Source of the DNA: an uncultured Collinsella sp.
GTDB lineage: Bacteria > Actinomycetota > Coriobacteriia > Coriobacteriales > Coriobacteriaceae
Length of the DNA stretch: 64,000 bases
Reading direction: 5' to 3'
Assembly (NCBI GenBank): GCA_958443265.1
Contig: CAUCKA010000005.1
Coordinates: forward strand, 62,001-126,000
In this document: positions 1 through 8,117 of the stretch, piece by piece
How the letters are laid out: the number at the start of each line of letters is the position of its first letter
Numbering within the stretch: position 1 is the first letter of the stretch
Made by a program: the position numbers and the translations under genes
The notes under the pieces: generated by a model
Database searches by the model: none
What the model saw: only the letters and a program-made list of their open reading frames with translations
What the model was told of the DNA's origin: nothing

Positions 1-1011
1 CGCAAACGTCGCATCCCGGTGTTTTGCTCGCGTGTGGCGGTCGTCACCTCGCTTTCGGGCGCCGTAATCGACGACGTCAAACGCACATTGCGTCGTCGCA
101 ACCCGCTCGTCGAGCTCGTCTGCGTGGGCGCCAAGGTGCAAGGCGAGGGCGCGCCGGCGGAGCTTATTGAAGGCTTGCGCCGCGCCGCTGCCATTACGCC
201 GGCGCCCGACTGTATTTTGCTGGTGCGCGGCGGCGGCTCCTTTGAGGACCTCATGACCTTTAATGACGAGGAGCTTGCCCGCGCGGTGGCGGCTTGTCCT
301 GTGCCCGTGGTGACCGGCATTGGCCATGAGCCCGATACCTCGATTTGCGACATGGTGAGCGACCGCCGCGCTTCCACGCCCACGGCGGCGGCCGAATCGG
401 TGGCGCCGGCTATGACGGAGCTGGCAGATGTGCTCGAGGCGCGCCATCAGCGTCTGGGTGCCGCGATGGCATCGATGATTGGGTCGGCCCAGGTCGACCT
501 GGAGATGCTCGATCAGCGCGGTCGCCGTGCCTGGGATACCTATACGGCTCGCTTGGGCGATGCACTCGATGCGGCTGCGTGCCGCCCGTGCCTCAACGAC
601 CCCACATTTATGGTCGAGCGTCGCGAATCGGAGCTTGCCCTGACGGCCGATCGCCTGTCGGGCGCCATAGTACGCTCGGTCGGGACATTCCGCTCCAACT
701 TTGAGCGCTTGCCCGAGCGTCTGGTTACAAGCACCTCGGGGCTCGATGGTAAGCGCCATGCGCTCACGCTTGCGAGTTCCCGTCTAGAGCATCAGGGACG
801 TTCGATGCTCAGCAAACCCGCGTCCGACCTGGGCCGAGCTGCCGCGTCGCTCGATGCCCTGTCGCCGCTCAAGGTGCTTGCTCGCGGCTATTCCATCGCG
901 TACAGCGATGATGGTGTGGCTACGAGTGCCAAGACCTTTAAGCCTGGCGACGCCATTCGCGTGCGCATGGCAGACGGCAACGTGGCAGCAACGGTCGATA
1001 CGGTCGAGTAG
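1..1011 (+). CDS. xseA: Exodeoxyribonuclease VII large subunit, C-terminal part (5' end outside window)
   Basis: This is the catalytic large subunit of exonuclease VII, which degrades single-stranded DNA from both ends together with XseB in the cytoplasm. The frame is open from base 1 and reads RKRRIPVFCSRVAVVTS, the usual beginning of the catalytic domain, so about the first 120 residues (OB-fold) lie left of the window. Family signatures are clear: VRGGGSFEDL, then PVVTGIGHEPD, then DRRASTPTAAAE. A helical middle region follows, and the C-terminal ALARGYSIAY-like segment (VLARGYSIAYSDDG) is intact. xseB follows 42 bp downstream, as usual for this pair. The GTG at 19 is internal and not a start. 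Confidence 0.95.
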   Translation, partial: RKRRIPVFCSRVAVVTSLSGAVIDDVKRTLRRRNPLVELVCVGAKVQGEGAPAELIEGLRRAAAITPAPDCILLVRGGGSFEDLMTFNDEELARAVAACPVPVVTGIGHEPDTSICDMVSDRRASTPTAAAESVAPAMTELADVLEARHQRLGAAMASMIGSAQVDLEMLDQRGRRAWDTYTARLGDALDAAACRPCLNDPTFMVERRESELALTADRLSGAIVRSVGTFRSNFERLPERLVTSTSGLDGKRHALTLASSRLEHQGRSMLSKPASDLGRAAASLDALSPLKVLARGYSIAYSDDGVATSAKTFKPGDAIRVRMADGNVAATVDTVE

Positions 1012-1053
1012 CCCGCGTTTCATAGCGATAAACCTTTAGGAAAGGAAACAGAT

Positions 1054-1320
1054 ATGGCAGAGAAGACCCCGGTCGAGCAGCTTACGTACAAGCAGGCCTC
1101 GCAGGAGCTGGAGCTCATCATCCGCAGCCTGGAGTCGGGTGATATGGAGCTCGAGGAGTCGCTTGAGAGCTATACCCGCGGCGTCGAGCTCCTCAAGAGC
1201 CTGCGCACCCGCCTGTCCGATGCCGAGCAGAAGGTCTCGGTGCTCCTTAAGGACGTCGACGGCAACGACGTGCTCGCCGACGGCGAAGCCGCCAACACCG
1301 ACGACAACCTTTCGTTCTAG
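1054..1320 (+). CDS. xseB: Exodeoxyribonuclease VII small subunit
   Basis: This 88-residue protein is the small helical subunit of exonuclease VII. It binds the large subunit encoded just upstream. It has the typical order of the family: LTYKQASQELELIIRSLESG, followed by a MELEESLESYTRGVELLK helix and an acidic tail. An AGGAAAGGA ribosome-binding site lies 6-14 bases before the ATG. Length and position directly after xseA make the assignment secure. It is probably co-transcribed with xseA. Confidence 0.95.
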   Translation: MAEKTPVEQLTYKQASQELELIIRSLESGDMELEESLESYTRGVELLKSLRTRLSDAEQKVSVLLKDVDGNDVLADGEAANTDDNLSF

Positions 1321-1369
1321 CCTTCCCGATCAAATATAATTACCTTGGTCTGTGAGAAAGGAATCAACC

Positions 1370-1705
1370 ATGTGTGATTGCATCTTCTGCAAAATTGCCA
1401 ACCACGAGATCCCCTCGACCGTTGTCTACGAGGACGATCAGGTCATCGCCTTCGACGACCTCAACCCCCAGGCGCCGGTCCACACGCTCGTGATCCCTAA
1501 GAAGCACTACAGCGACATCGTCGACAACGTGCCGGTCGAGACCATGGGCGCCATGGCTCACGCCATCCAGGAGGTCGCCAAGGCCAAGGGTCTGGAGGAC
1601 GGCTTCCGCGTTATCTCCAACAAGGGCGTCAACGCCGGCCAGACCGTCATGCACTTCCACATGCACGTCCTCGGCGGCAAAAACCTGGGCGAGAACCTCA
1701 TCTGA
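1370..1705 (+). CDS. HIT family nucleotide-binding hydrolase (Hint-like)
   Basis: This 111-residue protein belongs to the histidine triad family, whose Hint branch hydrolyses purine nucleotide phosphoramidates in the cytoplasm. It starts with the CDCIFCKI zinc/N-terminal signature and ends with the triad HFHMHVLGG, which contains the catalytic histidines. I start it at ATG 1370 because the likely ribosome-binding site (GAGAAAGGA, about 1353-1361) lies inside the longer frame that opens at GTG 1352. It stands in the same direction as xseAB, 49 bp away. The exact substrate cannot be read from sequence. Confidence 0.92.
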   Translation: MCDCIFCKIANHEIPSTVVYEDDQVIAFDDLNPQAPVHTLVIPKKHYSDIVDNVPVETMGAMAHAIQEVAKAKGLEDGFRVISNKGVNAGQTVMHFHMHVLGGKNLGENLI

Positions 1706-1746
1706 GGGCGCGTAGCCCGTCGACTTGGCTGCCTTTGGAGTAATCT

Positions 1747-2637
1747 ATGCAGCTTTCTCAACTCGAATACCTTCAAGCGGTCGCGAACTATGGCGGCGTG
1801 CGCAAAGCAGCTCGCGCCGTTCATGTGAGTCCGCAGGCCGTTTCGTCGGCAATCAAAAAGTTGGAATCTGAGTATCAGATTGTTTTGCTCGACCGATCGG
1901 CGGGGGAGGCTGTTTTGTCTCCGGCGGGCAGAGAATTTGCGCGTCGTGCACGCGTGATCCTGGCACAAGTCGACGATCTTAAAAAGTACGCTCAATCGAG
2001 GGACGACGGCGTCTCGCCCGACGGTCACTTTCGTCTTTACGCCCCCTGCCTTCATGGGCGGGGGCGCCTTTTTGCCGAAAACTGGTATGACTCGTTTGAA
2101 CGCTCGTACCCTCAGATTCACCTTGATGTGTGGCATCAGCCAACGGCTACATGCTTTGAATCACTTGCGCTTGGCATTTCGGATGCGGCCATCTCATTTG
2201 AGGAACCAAGGGACAGTGTCCTTTCTTCGAAATACTTGGGTGAAAAGGAACTCAAGGTTCTTTCGTGCCCAGCGGGTCATCAATCTGTGGGCGCTATGAC
2301 CGTTCGTGAGTTACTGGGCGGCAGGCTCGCTGTTCCCATTAATTTGTCACCCTGTCTCAATGCAATCAATCAATGCCCCGAAGCTCAGCTGGTAAATTTC
2401 CGTTTCCGCGATGTCGAATACGGAAACAGGGCGCAGACTGAGTTTCTTCAAGCCGGGGGATTGATGTTGAGTCTTTCTGGCTCTTCTCTCGCATCAGATG
2501 TATTGGAAGTGAGCGAGTGCTCCATTGAAGGTTCGCGTGACGTAGCCTTGCCCATCTACTTTTGCTATCGACAAAATGCCTGGACCGATCGACACCAGAC
2601 GGTATTTCTTCACCTATTGCGTCACCTTGCTTCGTGA
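1747..2637 (+). CDS. LysR family transcriptional regulator
   Basis: This 296-residue protein has an N-terminal winged helix-turn-helix (about residues 1-60: LSQLEYLQAVANYGGVRKAARAVHVSPQAVS, then a recognition helix and wing). A periplasmic-binding-like effector domain of about 200 residues follows. It lies 120 bp upstream of an MFS transporter on the same strand, so it may control that gene; this is inferred from position only. The pair has visibly lower GC and less C-ending codon use than the flanking metabolic genes, which could mean a different origin. The effector is unknown. A weak inverted repeat (CGTCAA/TTGACG, 2656-2674) follows the stop codon. Confidence 0.88.
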   Translation: MQLSQLEYLQAVANYGGVRKAARAVHVSPQAVSSAIKKLESEYQIVLLDRSAGEAVLSPAGREFARRARVILAQVDDLKKYAQSRDDGVSPDGHFRLYAPCLHGRGRLFAENWYDSFERSYPQIHLDVWHQPTATCFESLALGISDAAISFEEPRDSVLSSKYLGEKELKVLSCPAGHQSVGAMTVRELLGGRLAVPINLSPCLNAINQCPEAQLVNFRFRDVEYGNRAQTEFLQAGGLMLSLSGSSLASDVLEVSECSIEGSRDVALPIYFCYRQNAWTDRHQTVFLHLLRHLAS

Positions 2638-2756
2638 AATTAATTGGCTTTGAGACGTCAAGTGATTATTGACGCCTTGCAACACATAGCTGACAGCTTT
2701 GCCCTCATGCTTTTCCAAGATTCCGATTTAGATTGCTGGCTTTTGGAGGGCGGAGC

Positions 2757-3935
2757 ATGAAAAACCGTACGGTTTTGCTTTATATGACGTTCGTTTTTCT
2801 GTCGAACTTCAGCACCATTTTGTATTTTCTGACGGTTTACCTTGAATTTGTCGGATTCTCGATGGTGGCGATTTCTAGCATGATGATTGCATACCAAGTG
2901 AGCAAGTTCATCCTTGAAGTTCCCACTGGCTATATTGCCGATAGGTTTGGACGAAAGACAAGTGGTCTCGTTGGCGTCGTGGGGATGCTTGGATACTACG
3001 CTGCCCTGCTTCTTGTCCGTTCTCCTCTGCTTTTAATCGGTGCGTTCGCTCTCAAGGGTTTTGCCGTTGCATGTGTGAGCGGATCCATCGAAGCGATTTA
3101 CATTGACAGCGTCTCTCAGGACCAGCTTGTAAGACTTAATGTCGTTGAGCGATTTGTTTTCTATGCCTCTTATGCCATCTCCGCTTGCGTGGGCGGTTTT
3201 ATTTCGTCTGTCGGTGCATATCTCATTGGTCTTTCGGCAGATATCATCGCAATGGTGTTGACGTTGGTTGTCGTTGTCCGCATTCCTGAGATGCGAAGAG
3301 GGGGCACTGCGGCGACACCTGAGCGTGGGATTAGCCCGAAGATGATCGGTGCCGCTATTGCGGGTAATGGCATTCTTCGTTCAGCGTTCATCATGGACTG
3401 TTCTCAGGCATTTGCTTTTGTCGCCCTGGAAGACTTTTTCTCACTGCTGCTTGCGGGTTGCGGAATGAATGCCGTCGCTTCGGGTGTGACCATTGCGGTC
3501 CAGCTCCTTGCCTCGGCCTCCATGGGACTTATTGTGCCCAGTGCGATTGCTCATGTCGACAAGGGCTGTTTTGCGCGTATTTGCGGTATCGTGCGCCTTT
3601 TCCTGACTGCTCTGTTTTTGATTCCCTTTACTCCGGCCTATTTGCTGCCCGTGTTCTATGTGCTGCAGACGGTTGCGTACTCGTTATTTGCTCCAATTAA
3701 ATACTCAATTTTTCAAAAAGCAGCCGATTCTTCGATGCGCTGTTCATTGATTTCGGTTCAAAGCCAGATGGTGGCGGTGGGTGCCGTTCTTTTCTATCTG
3801 CTCAACGCTGTGTTGAGTAGCGTTGCGGGCATTCGAGTCGTATTGCTTGTCGCGCTCGGGATTTCTTCCCTTGTGTATATCCCCGCGCTCTTTTGTCTTA
3901 CAAGTCAAAGGGCATGGGTATTTAGGCGCCGATAA
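2757..3935 (+). CDS. Major facilitator superfamily transporter
   Basis: This 392-residue membrane protein has about 12 hydrophobic segments in two halves. It carries the loop 2-3 MFS signature YIADRFGRKTSGL near residue 65, the usual mark of drug or small-molecule/H+ transporters. The start is placed at ATG 2757 because a GGAGG box lies at 2745-2749; the longer frame from 2733 would bury that box. No close functional family can be named, so the substrate is unknown. It sits downstream of a LysR regulator and upstream of ackA. Its codon use resembles the LysR gene rather than the following acetate kinase, which supports the two having moved together. Confidence 0.85.
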   Translation: MKNRTVLLYMTFVFLSNFSTILYFLTVYLEFVGFSMVAISSMMIAYQVSKFILEVPTGYIADRFGRKTSGLVGVVGMLGYYAALLLVRSPLLLIGAFALKGFAVACVSGSIEAIYIDSVSQDQLVRLNVVERFVFYASYAISACVGGFISSVGAYLIGLSADIIAMVLTLVVVVRIPEMRRGGTAATPERGISPKMIGAAIAGNGILRSAFIMDCSQAFAFVALEDFFSLLLAGCGMNAVASGVTIAVQLLASASMGLIVPSAIAHVDKGCFARICGIVRLFLTALFLIPFTPAYLLPVFYVLQTVAYSLFAPIKYSIFQKAADSSMRCSLISVQSQMVAVGAVLFYLLNAVLSSVAGIRVVLLVALGISSLVYIPALFCLTSQRAWVFRRR

Positions 3936-3950
3936 CTTATATATCAACGC

Positions 3951-3984
3951 AATAAACCCGAGCGCGAGGGCGTTTGGGTTTATT
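3951..3984. terminator. Inverted repeat between the MFS gene and ackA
   Basis: A 9-bp perfect stem (AATAAACCC / GGGTTTATT) closes a G-rich loop of 16 bases, directly after the transporter stop codon. It may terminate the transporter transcript or sit in the ackA leader. A similar AAACCC/GGGTTT hairpin occurs in the pta leader (7939-7961). Confidence 0.5.
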
Positions 3985-4037
3985 ATTGAAGCGTATGTAA
4001 CCTGGCGGCGCCACACCGCCTGTTAGTAGGGAGACAC

Positions 4038-5216
4038 ATGAACGTTCTGGTCGTCAACGCAGGATCTTCGACCCTTAAGTATCAGGTCATCGATACCAAG
4101 TCCCATAAGGTGTCCGCAAAGGGCTCCTGCGAGCGCGTCTGCTTTACCGGCGGTACCTTCACCCACGCTGCCAACGGCTCCAAGAAAGTGACCGAGAACA
4201 TCGAGTTCCCCGACCACAAGGTCGCCATCGAGGTCGTCCTGAAGGACCTCGAGGCCAACGGCGTCAAGATCGAGGGCATCGGCCATCGTATCGTTCAGGG
4301 CGGTTGGTACTTCGGCGATTCCTCCCTCGTCGACGAGGACGTCCTCGCCAAGATCCGCGAGGTCGCCCCGCTGGCGCCGCTGCACAACAACCCCGAGGCC
4401 AACGTTATCGAGTACTGCCTGGAGCAGTATCCCGACCTGCCCAACGTTACGGTCTATGATACCGCCTTCCACTTCAATATGCCCGAGGTCGCCAAGACCT
4501 ACGCCCTGCCCAAGGACGTCTGCGACAAGCTGCACATCCGTAAGTACGGCGCCCACGGCACCAGCTACCGTTATATCTCCAAGAAGGTCGCTGAGATGAC
4601 CAACGGCGAGGCCCGCAAGGTCGTCGTGTGCCATATCGGCTCCGGCGCTTCCCTGTGCGCCATCGAGGACGGCAAGTGCATGGACACCACCATGGGCTTG
4701 ACCCCGCTCGACGGCGTCATGATGGGCACCCGCTGCGGTTCCATCGACCCGGCTACCGTGTGCTACCTGCAGCGCGAGGGCGGCTATACCTTCGACGAGG
4801 TTGACGAGATGATGAACAAGAAGTCCGGCCTTTTGGCTGTGACCGGCGGCAAGACCAACGACTGTCGCAACGTCGAGGAGCTCGCCGCTGCTGGTGACCC
4901 CGAGGCTCAGCTCGCCTTCGACATGTTTGTCTACAAGATTGCCGCTAAGGCTGCCGAGATGGCCACTTCTATGTGCGGTATGGACACCCTGGTCTTTACC
5001 GCCGGCATCGGCGAGCACGCTCCGGCTGTCCGCGCCGGCGTTGCCGACCGCCTGGCCTTTATGGGCGTCAAGATGGATCATGCCCGCAACGCCCTGCGTG
5101 GTGACGGCGCTTGGTGCCTGTCTGCCAAGGATTCCAAGGTCAAGATTTTCGTCATCCCCACGGACGAGGAGTTCATGATCGCTTCCGACGTCGAGCGCAT
5201 CGTCAACGGCAAGTAA
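4038..5216 (+). CDS. ackA: Acetate kinase, first (diverged) copy
   Basis: Acetate kinase makes ATP and acetate from acetyl phosphate in fermentation. The 392-residue protein has the ASKHA fold landmarks: NAGSSTLKYQ at the N-terminus, APLHN (His116), AHGTS (His173), MMGTRCGSIDPA with the acetate-binding arginine, TAGIGEHAP, and the C-terminal TDEEFMIASDV. It differs from typical enzymes and from its neighbour: Tyr177 replaces the second histidine of HGTSH, Ser202 replaces the asparagine of CHLGNG, and Gln87 replaces the histidine of HRVVHGG. It lies 162 bp upstream of a second acetate kinase with the usual His177 and Asn202. A TAGGGAGA ribosome-binding site precedes ATG 4038. The pathway partner pta is at 6906-7886. 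Confidence 0.9.
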   Translation: MNVLVVNAGSSTLKYQVIDTKSHKVSAKGSCERVCFTGGTFTHAANGSKKVTENIEFPDHKVAIEVVLKDLEANGVKIEGIGHRIVQGGWYFGDSSLVDEDVLAKIREVAPLAPLHNNPEANVIEYCLEQYPDLPNVTVYDTAFHFNMPEVAKTYALPKDVCDKLHIRKYGAHGTSYRYISKKVAEMTNGEARKVVVCHIGSGASLCAIEDGKCMDTTMGLTPLDGVMMGTRCGSIDPATVCYLQREGGYTFDEVDEMMNKKSGLLAVTGGKTNDCRNVEELAAAGDPEAQLAFDMFVYKIAAKAAEMATSMCGMDTLVFTAGIGEHAPAVRAGVADRLAFMGVKMDHARNALRGDGAWCLSAKDSKVKIFVIPTDEEFMIASDVERIVNGK

Positions 5217-5220
5217 TTGC

Positions 5221-5265
5221 AAGAGGGGGGGCTGGACGACCGAGCGCCGTTCGGCCCCTCTTTTG
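5221..5265 (+). terminator. Rho-independent terminator after the first ackA
   Basis: AAGAGGGG (5221-5228) pairs with CCCCTCTT (5255-5262), with a further short hairpin inside and a T-rich tail. It begins 4 bases after the stop codon, so the two acetate kinase genes are probably separate transcription units. Confidence 0.75.
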
Positions 5266-5284
5266 TGCTCGTTGGGCGATATGC

Positions 5285-5313
5285 TTGATAGCTATTTATC
5301 AAGTTGTGATAAC
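5285..5313 (+). promoter_or_regulatory. Putative sigma-70-type promoter of the second ackA
   Basis: TTGATA (5285-5290) and GATAAC (5308-5313) are separated by 17 bp in an AT-rich stretch between the upstream terminator and ATG 5379. A small inverted repeat (TTATCA/TGATAA) overlaps the region and could be an operator. The call rests on sequence only. Confidence 0.5.
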
Positions 5314-5378
5314 TTCTTATTAAAATGCGGCCGCCTTAAGGGGTCTGCGTCGACCGTATTGCACTGCAAAGGAGTCTC

Positions 5379-6557
5379 ATGAACGTACTTGTTGTCAACG
5401 CCGGCAGCTCAAGCCTTAAATATCAGCTTTTGGATACCGATACTCGCGAGGTTTTCGCCAAGGGCAACTGCGAACGTATCTGTTCGGACATGGGCATCTT
5501 TGGCCACTCCGAGAACGGTAGCGCCAAGCAGACCGAGGAGGTCCCCTTCCCGGATCACCGTTCGGCTATCGCACGTGTGCTCGAGGAGCTCGAGAAGACC
5601 GACTTTACGATCGATGGCATCGGCCACCGTATCGTTCAGGGTGGCTGGTACTTCGATGATTCCGCGGTCGTCGACGATGAGGTCATGGCTAAGATTCTCG
5701 AGGTGGCACCGCTTGCCCCGCTACACAACTACGGCGAGGCAGCGGCAATCGAGTATTGTCGCGAGAAGTATCCGGAGCTGCCCAACGTGGCCGTCTTCGA
5801 CACCTCGTTCCACATGACTATGCCCGAGGTCGCCTACACCTACGCTCTGCCCAAGGACGTGTGCGACAAGTACCACGTGCGCAAGTACGGCGCCCACGGT
5901 ACGAGCCACCGCTATGAGTGGATGATGGCCAAGGAGATCCTGGGTTCGCGCTGCCACCGTCTGCTTTCGTGTCATCTGGGCAACGGCGCTTCGCTCGCCG
6001 CCATCGAGGACGGTGTATGCCGCGATACCACGATGGGCCTCACGCCGCTCGACGGCCTGATGATGGGCACCCGTTGTGGTTCCATTGACCCGGCTACCGT
6101 GTGCTACCTGCAGCGCGAGGGCGGCTACAGCTACCAGGAAGTCGATGACATGATGAACAAGCAGTCTGGTCTGCTTGCCATCTCGGGCATCTCCAACGAC
6201 GCCCGGGACATCCGTACGCGCGCCTCCGAGGGCGACGAGCGCTGCCTGCTCGCCTTCGATATGTTCGCCTACAAGGCCATGCAGCAGGCCGGCTCCATGA
6301 TCGCTTCCATGGCGGGCGTGGACACCATCACCTTTACCGCCGGCATCGGCGAGAACGACTGGTCGATCCGCAAGGCCTTCTGCGACTGCTTTGAGTGGCT
6401 GGGCGTGCGCATCGACAACAACAAGAACCGCGAGGCCGTGGGCAACGGCCCGCAGGCTATCAGCGCCGCCGGCTCTTCCGTCACGGTCATGGTCATCCCC
6501 ACCGACGAGGAATACATGATCGCCCACGACGTCGAGCGCCTGACCAAGAACAACTAG
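5379..6557 (+). CDS. ackA: Acetate kinase, second (canonical-like) copy
   Basis: This 392-residue acetate kinase is a close paralogue of the gene just upstream, with the same length and largely the same sequence. It keeps the active-site residues the first copy lacks: HGTSH with His177 and CHLGNG with Asn202. Other landmarks are NAGSSSLKYQ, APLHN, MMGTRCGSIDPA, TAGIGEND and TDEEYMIAHDV. Like the first copy it has HRIVQGG where most acetate kinases have HRVVHGG. An AAAGGAG box lies about 8 bases before ATG 5379. It has its own promoter and terminator, and converges with pta, whose product supplies its acetyl phosphate. Confidence 0.93.
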   Translation: MNVLVVNAGSSSLKYQLLDTDTREVFAKGNCERICSDMGIFGHSENGSAKQTEEVPFPDHRSAIARVLEELEKTDFTIDGIGHRIVQGGWYFDDSAVVDDEVMAKILEVAPLAPLHNYGEAAAIEYCREKYPELPNVAVFDTSFHMTMPEVAYTYALPKDVCDKYHVRKYGAHGTSHRYEWMMAKEILGSRCHRLLSCHLGNGASLAAIEDGVCRDTTMGLTPLDGLMMGTRCGSIDPATVCYLQREGGYSYQEVDDMMNKQSGLLAISGISNDARDIRTRASEGDERCLLAFDMFAYKAMQQAGSMIASMAGVDTITFTAGIGENDWSIRKAFCDCFEWLGVRIDNNKNREAVGNGPQAISAAGSSVTVMVIPTDEEYMIAHDVERLTKNN

Positions 6558-6582
6558 TGCGTTCGCTTGCGATTGAACGAAG

Positions 6583-6615
6583 GGCCTCCTGAGCAGCAGC
6601 TCAGGAGGCCTTTTT
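6583..6615 (+). terminator. Strong terminator after the second ackA
   Basis: A perfect 12-bp stem (6583-6594 with 6599-6610) with a 4-base loop AGCA is followed by TTTTT. It is placed 25 bp after the stop codon and has the form of an intrinsic terminator. Confidence 0.93.
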
Positions 6616-6763
6616 GCTAGCAGGCGGAAATTCCAGTCCCAAAGTTATCATCACCAGTAACGCCTGCGCTCCCAGCAACGACACCCATCCATTTAGATCC
6701 TCAGCCCCAGCTCGTAGCCAAGCCGCTGCCCACTCCAGATGCTCTGATTGCTACGTGGCGGCA

Positions 6764-6890
6764 GGGACCCTACAGGGTAAAGCTCTGAAAACATTCCGCA
6801 GGACGGAGGAAGCCCCCGCCGCACGTAGTGCGCAGCGGGGGCTTCCGACATGTCCGAGGACGTTTTCAGAGCTTTACCCTGTAGGGTCCC
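6764..6890. repeat. Nested palindrome element A (29-bp outer stem)
   Basis: The 348-base space between ackA and pta holds no gene but carries a large palindrome. Bases 6764-6792 are a perfect 29-bp reverse complement of 6862-6890. Inside lies a second 12-bp stem (6808-6819 with 6835-6846) topped by GCAC/GTGC. It ends 15 bp from the pta stop codon, between convergent genes. RNA from either strand would fold into a long two-tier hairpin. The same architecture with different sequence recurs at 10377-10486, 10584-10704, 24689-24785 and 54848-54931. It may act as a bidirectional terminator or RNA-protecting structure. Confidence 0.85.
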
Positions 6891-6905
6891 GAGGGGCTAT
6901 GTCCG

Positions 6906-7886
6906 CTACTCAGCCATCTGAGCCTGGACGGCGGTGATGGCTACGACACCCACGATGTCGTCGGCAGAACAGCCGCGCGACAGGTCGTTGACCGGCTTGG
7001 CGATGCCCTGCAGGATGGGGCCGTAGGCGTCGGCACCGGCGAAGCGCTGGACCAGCTTGTAGCCGATGTTGCCGGCCTCGAGGTCGGGGAACACGAGCAC
7101 GTTGGCCTTGCCGGCGACAGAGGAGCCGGGAGCCTTGAGCTGGGCGACGGTGGGGACGATAGCGGCGTCGAGCTGCAGGTCGCCATCGATGGCGAGCTCG
7201 GGAGCCTTCTCCTTGCAGAACTTCACGGCCTCCTGGACCTTCTTGGCGACCTCGCCGCCGGCGGAGCCCATGGTGGAGTAGGAGAGCATGGCCACGTGCG
7301 GCTCAACGTTGCCCATGAAGGTGGACCAGGAGTGAGCGGAGGCGATGGCGATCTCGGAGAGCTCGTCGGAGGACGGGTTGATGTTGAGGCCGCAGTCGGC
7401 GAAGATCAGCGTGCCGTCGGTGCCGAACTGCGGGGTGTCGGTGCACATCACGAAGAAGGCCGAGACCAGCTTGGTGCCCGGGGCGGTCTTGAGGATCTGA
7501 AGCGCGGGGCGCAGGGTGTCGGCGGTGGAGTGGCAGGCGCCGGAGACCAGGCCGTCGGCGTCGCCCATCTTGACCATCATGGTGCCAAAGTAGGTGGCGT
7601 CCATCACCTGGGCGCGAGCCTGCTCGATGGTAACGCCCTTCTTGGCGCGGAGCTCGGCAAACTTCTGCGCGTACTCCTCGTGCTTCTCGGCATTGCGCGG
7701 GTCGATGACGGTGGCGACGGGAACGTTGATCTCGTTGGGATCGCCCAGGATGACGATGTTGGCCAGGCCTTCCTCGATGATCTTGTTGGCCGCGACGATG
7801 GTGCGCGGATCCTCGCCCTCGGGCAGGACGATGGTCTTAAGGTCGGCCTTGGCGGCAGACTTCATACGGTTTAGGAAATCGCTCAT
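6906..7886 (-). CDS. pta: Phosphate acetyltransferase
   Basis: Phosphotransacetylase converts acetyl-CoA and phosphate to acetyl phosphate and CoA, the step before acetate kinase. The 326-residue protein is the short, single-domain form. It shows TIVLPEGEDPRTIVAA at the N-terminus, GDADGLVSGACHSTADTLRPALQI in the middle, and the family signature ANVLVFPDLEAGNIGYKLVQR near the C-terminus. An AAGGAG box precedes the start codon at 7884-7886. It runs opposite to the two ackA genes. Its leader includes a 10-bp hairpin (7939-7961), and its promoter region is shared with the divergent glf gene. Confidence 0.97.
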   Translation of the reverse strand: MSDFLNRMKSAAKADLKTIVLPEGEDPRTIVAANKIIEEGLANIVILGDPNEINVPVATVIDPRNAEKHEEYAQKFAELRAKKGVTIEQARAQVMDATYFGTMMVKMGDADGLVSGACHSTADTLRPALQILKTAPGTKLVSAFFVMCTDTPQFGTDGTLIFADCGLNINPSSDELSEIAIASAHSWSTFMGNVEPHVAMLSYSTMGSAGGEVAKKVQEAVKFCKEKAPELAIDGDLQLDAAIVPTVAQLKAPGSSVAGKANVLVFPDLEAGNIGYKLVQRFAGADAYGPILQGIAKPVNDLSRGCSADDIVGVVAITAVQAQMAE

Positions 7887-7938
7887 GTTACTCCTTGCAA
7901 GCGTTTCGCTAAGCTCCAGGCGCCCGGCTGTTCACGAA

Positions 7939-7961
7939 TAAACCCGCTGCTAGCGGGTTTA
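7939..7961 (-). promoter_or_regulatory. Hairpin in the pta leader
   Basis: TAAACCCGCT and AGCGGGTTTA form a perfect 10-bp stem with a 3-base loop, about 50 bases upstream of the pta start codon. On the minus strand it is followed by TTCGTG, so it might be a weak attenuator or an operator palindrome. Function is not known. Confidence 0.5.
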
Positions 7962-8013
7962 CCTTTCAATTATGTACGCCGCGGTGCTTGAGCTTTCCTT
8001 GTGTGGCAAGCTC

Positions 8014-8039
8014 ATTATAGGACGCATTAGCGCTATAAT
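8014..8039. promoter_or_regulatory. Back-to-back TATAAT boxes between pta and glf
   Basis: ATTATA at 8014-8019 reads TATAAT on the minus strand (toward pta), and TATAAT lies at 8034-8039 on the plus strand (toward glf). The two -10 boxes are 14 bp apart, so each would fall in the -35 region of the other. Clear -35 hexamers are not seen. Transcription in the two directions may therefore be mutually exclusive. Confidence 0.45.
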
Positions 8040-8117
8040 CGCTCTGATAAATATGTCTCGAAGAATGTTCGAGAAAAGCCCAGCTAACGAGCCCGTGGCT
8101 TTTGACAAGGAGTATCG

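Noticed and set aside
19..1011. GTG at 19 as the start of a short xseA
   Set aside because: The open frame and conserved residues continue to base 1; the gene is simply cut by the window edge.
6764..6890. Palindrome elements as CRISPR repeats, retron RNA or tRNA genes
   Set aside because: No regular repeat-spacer pattern, no reverse transcriptase or cas gene and no tRNA arm consensus are visible in the window.
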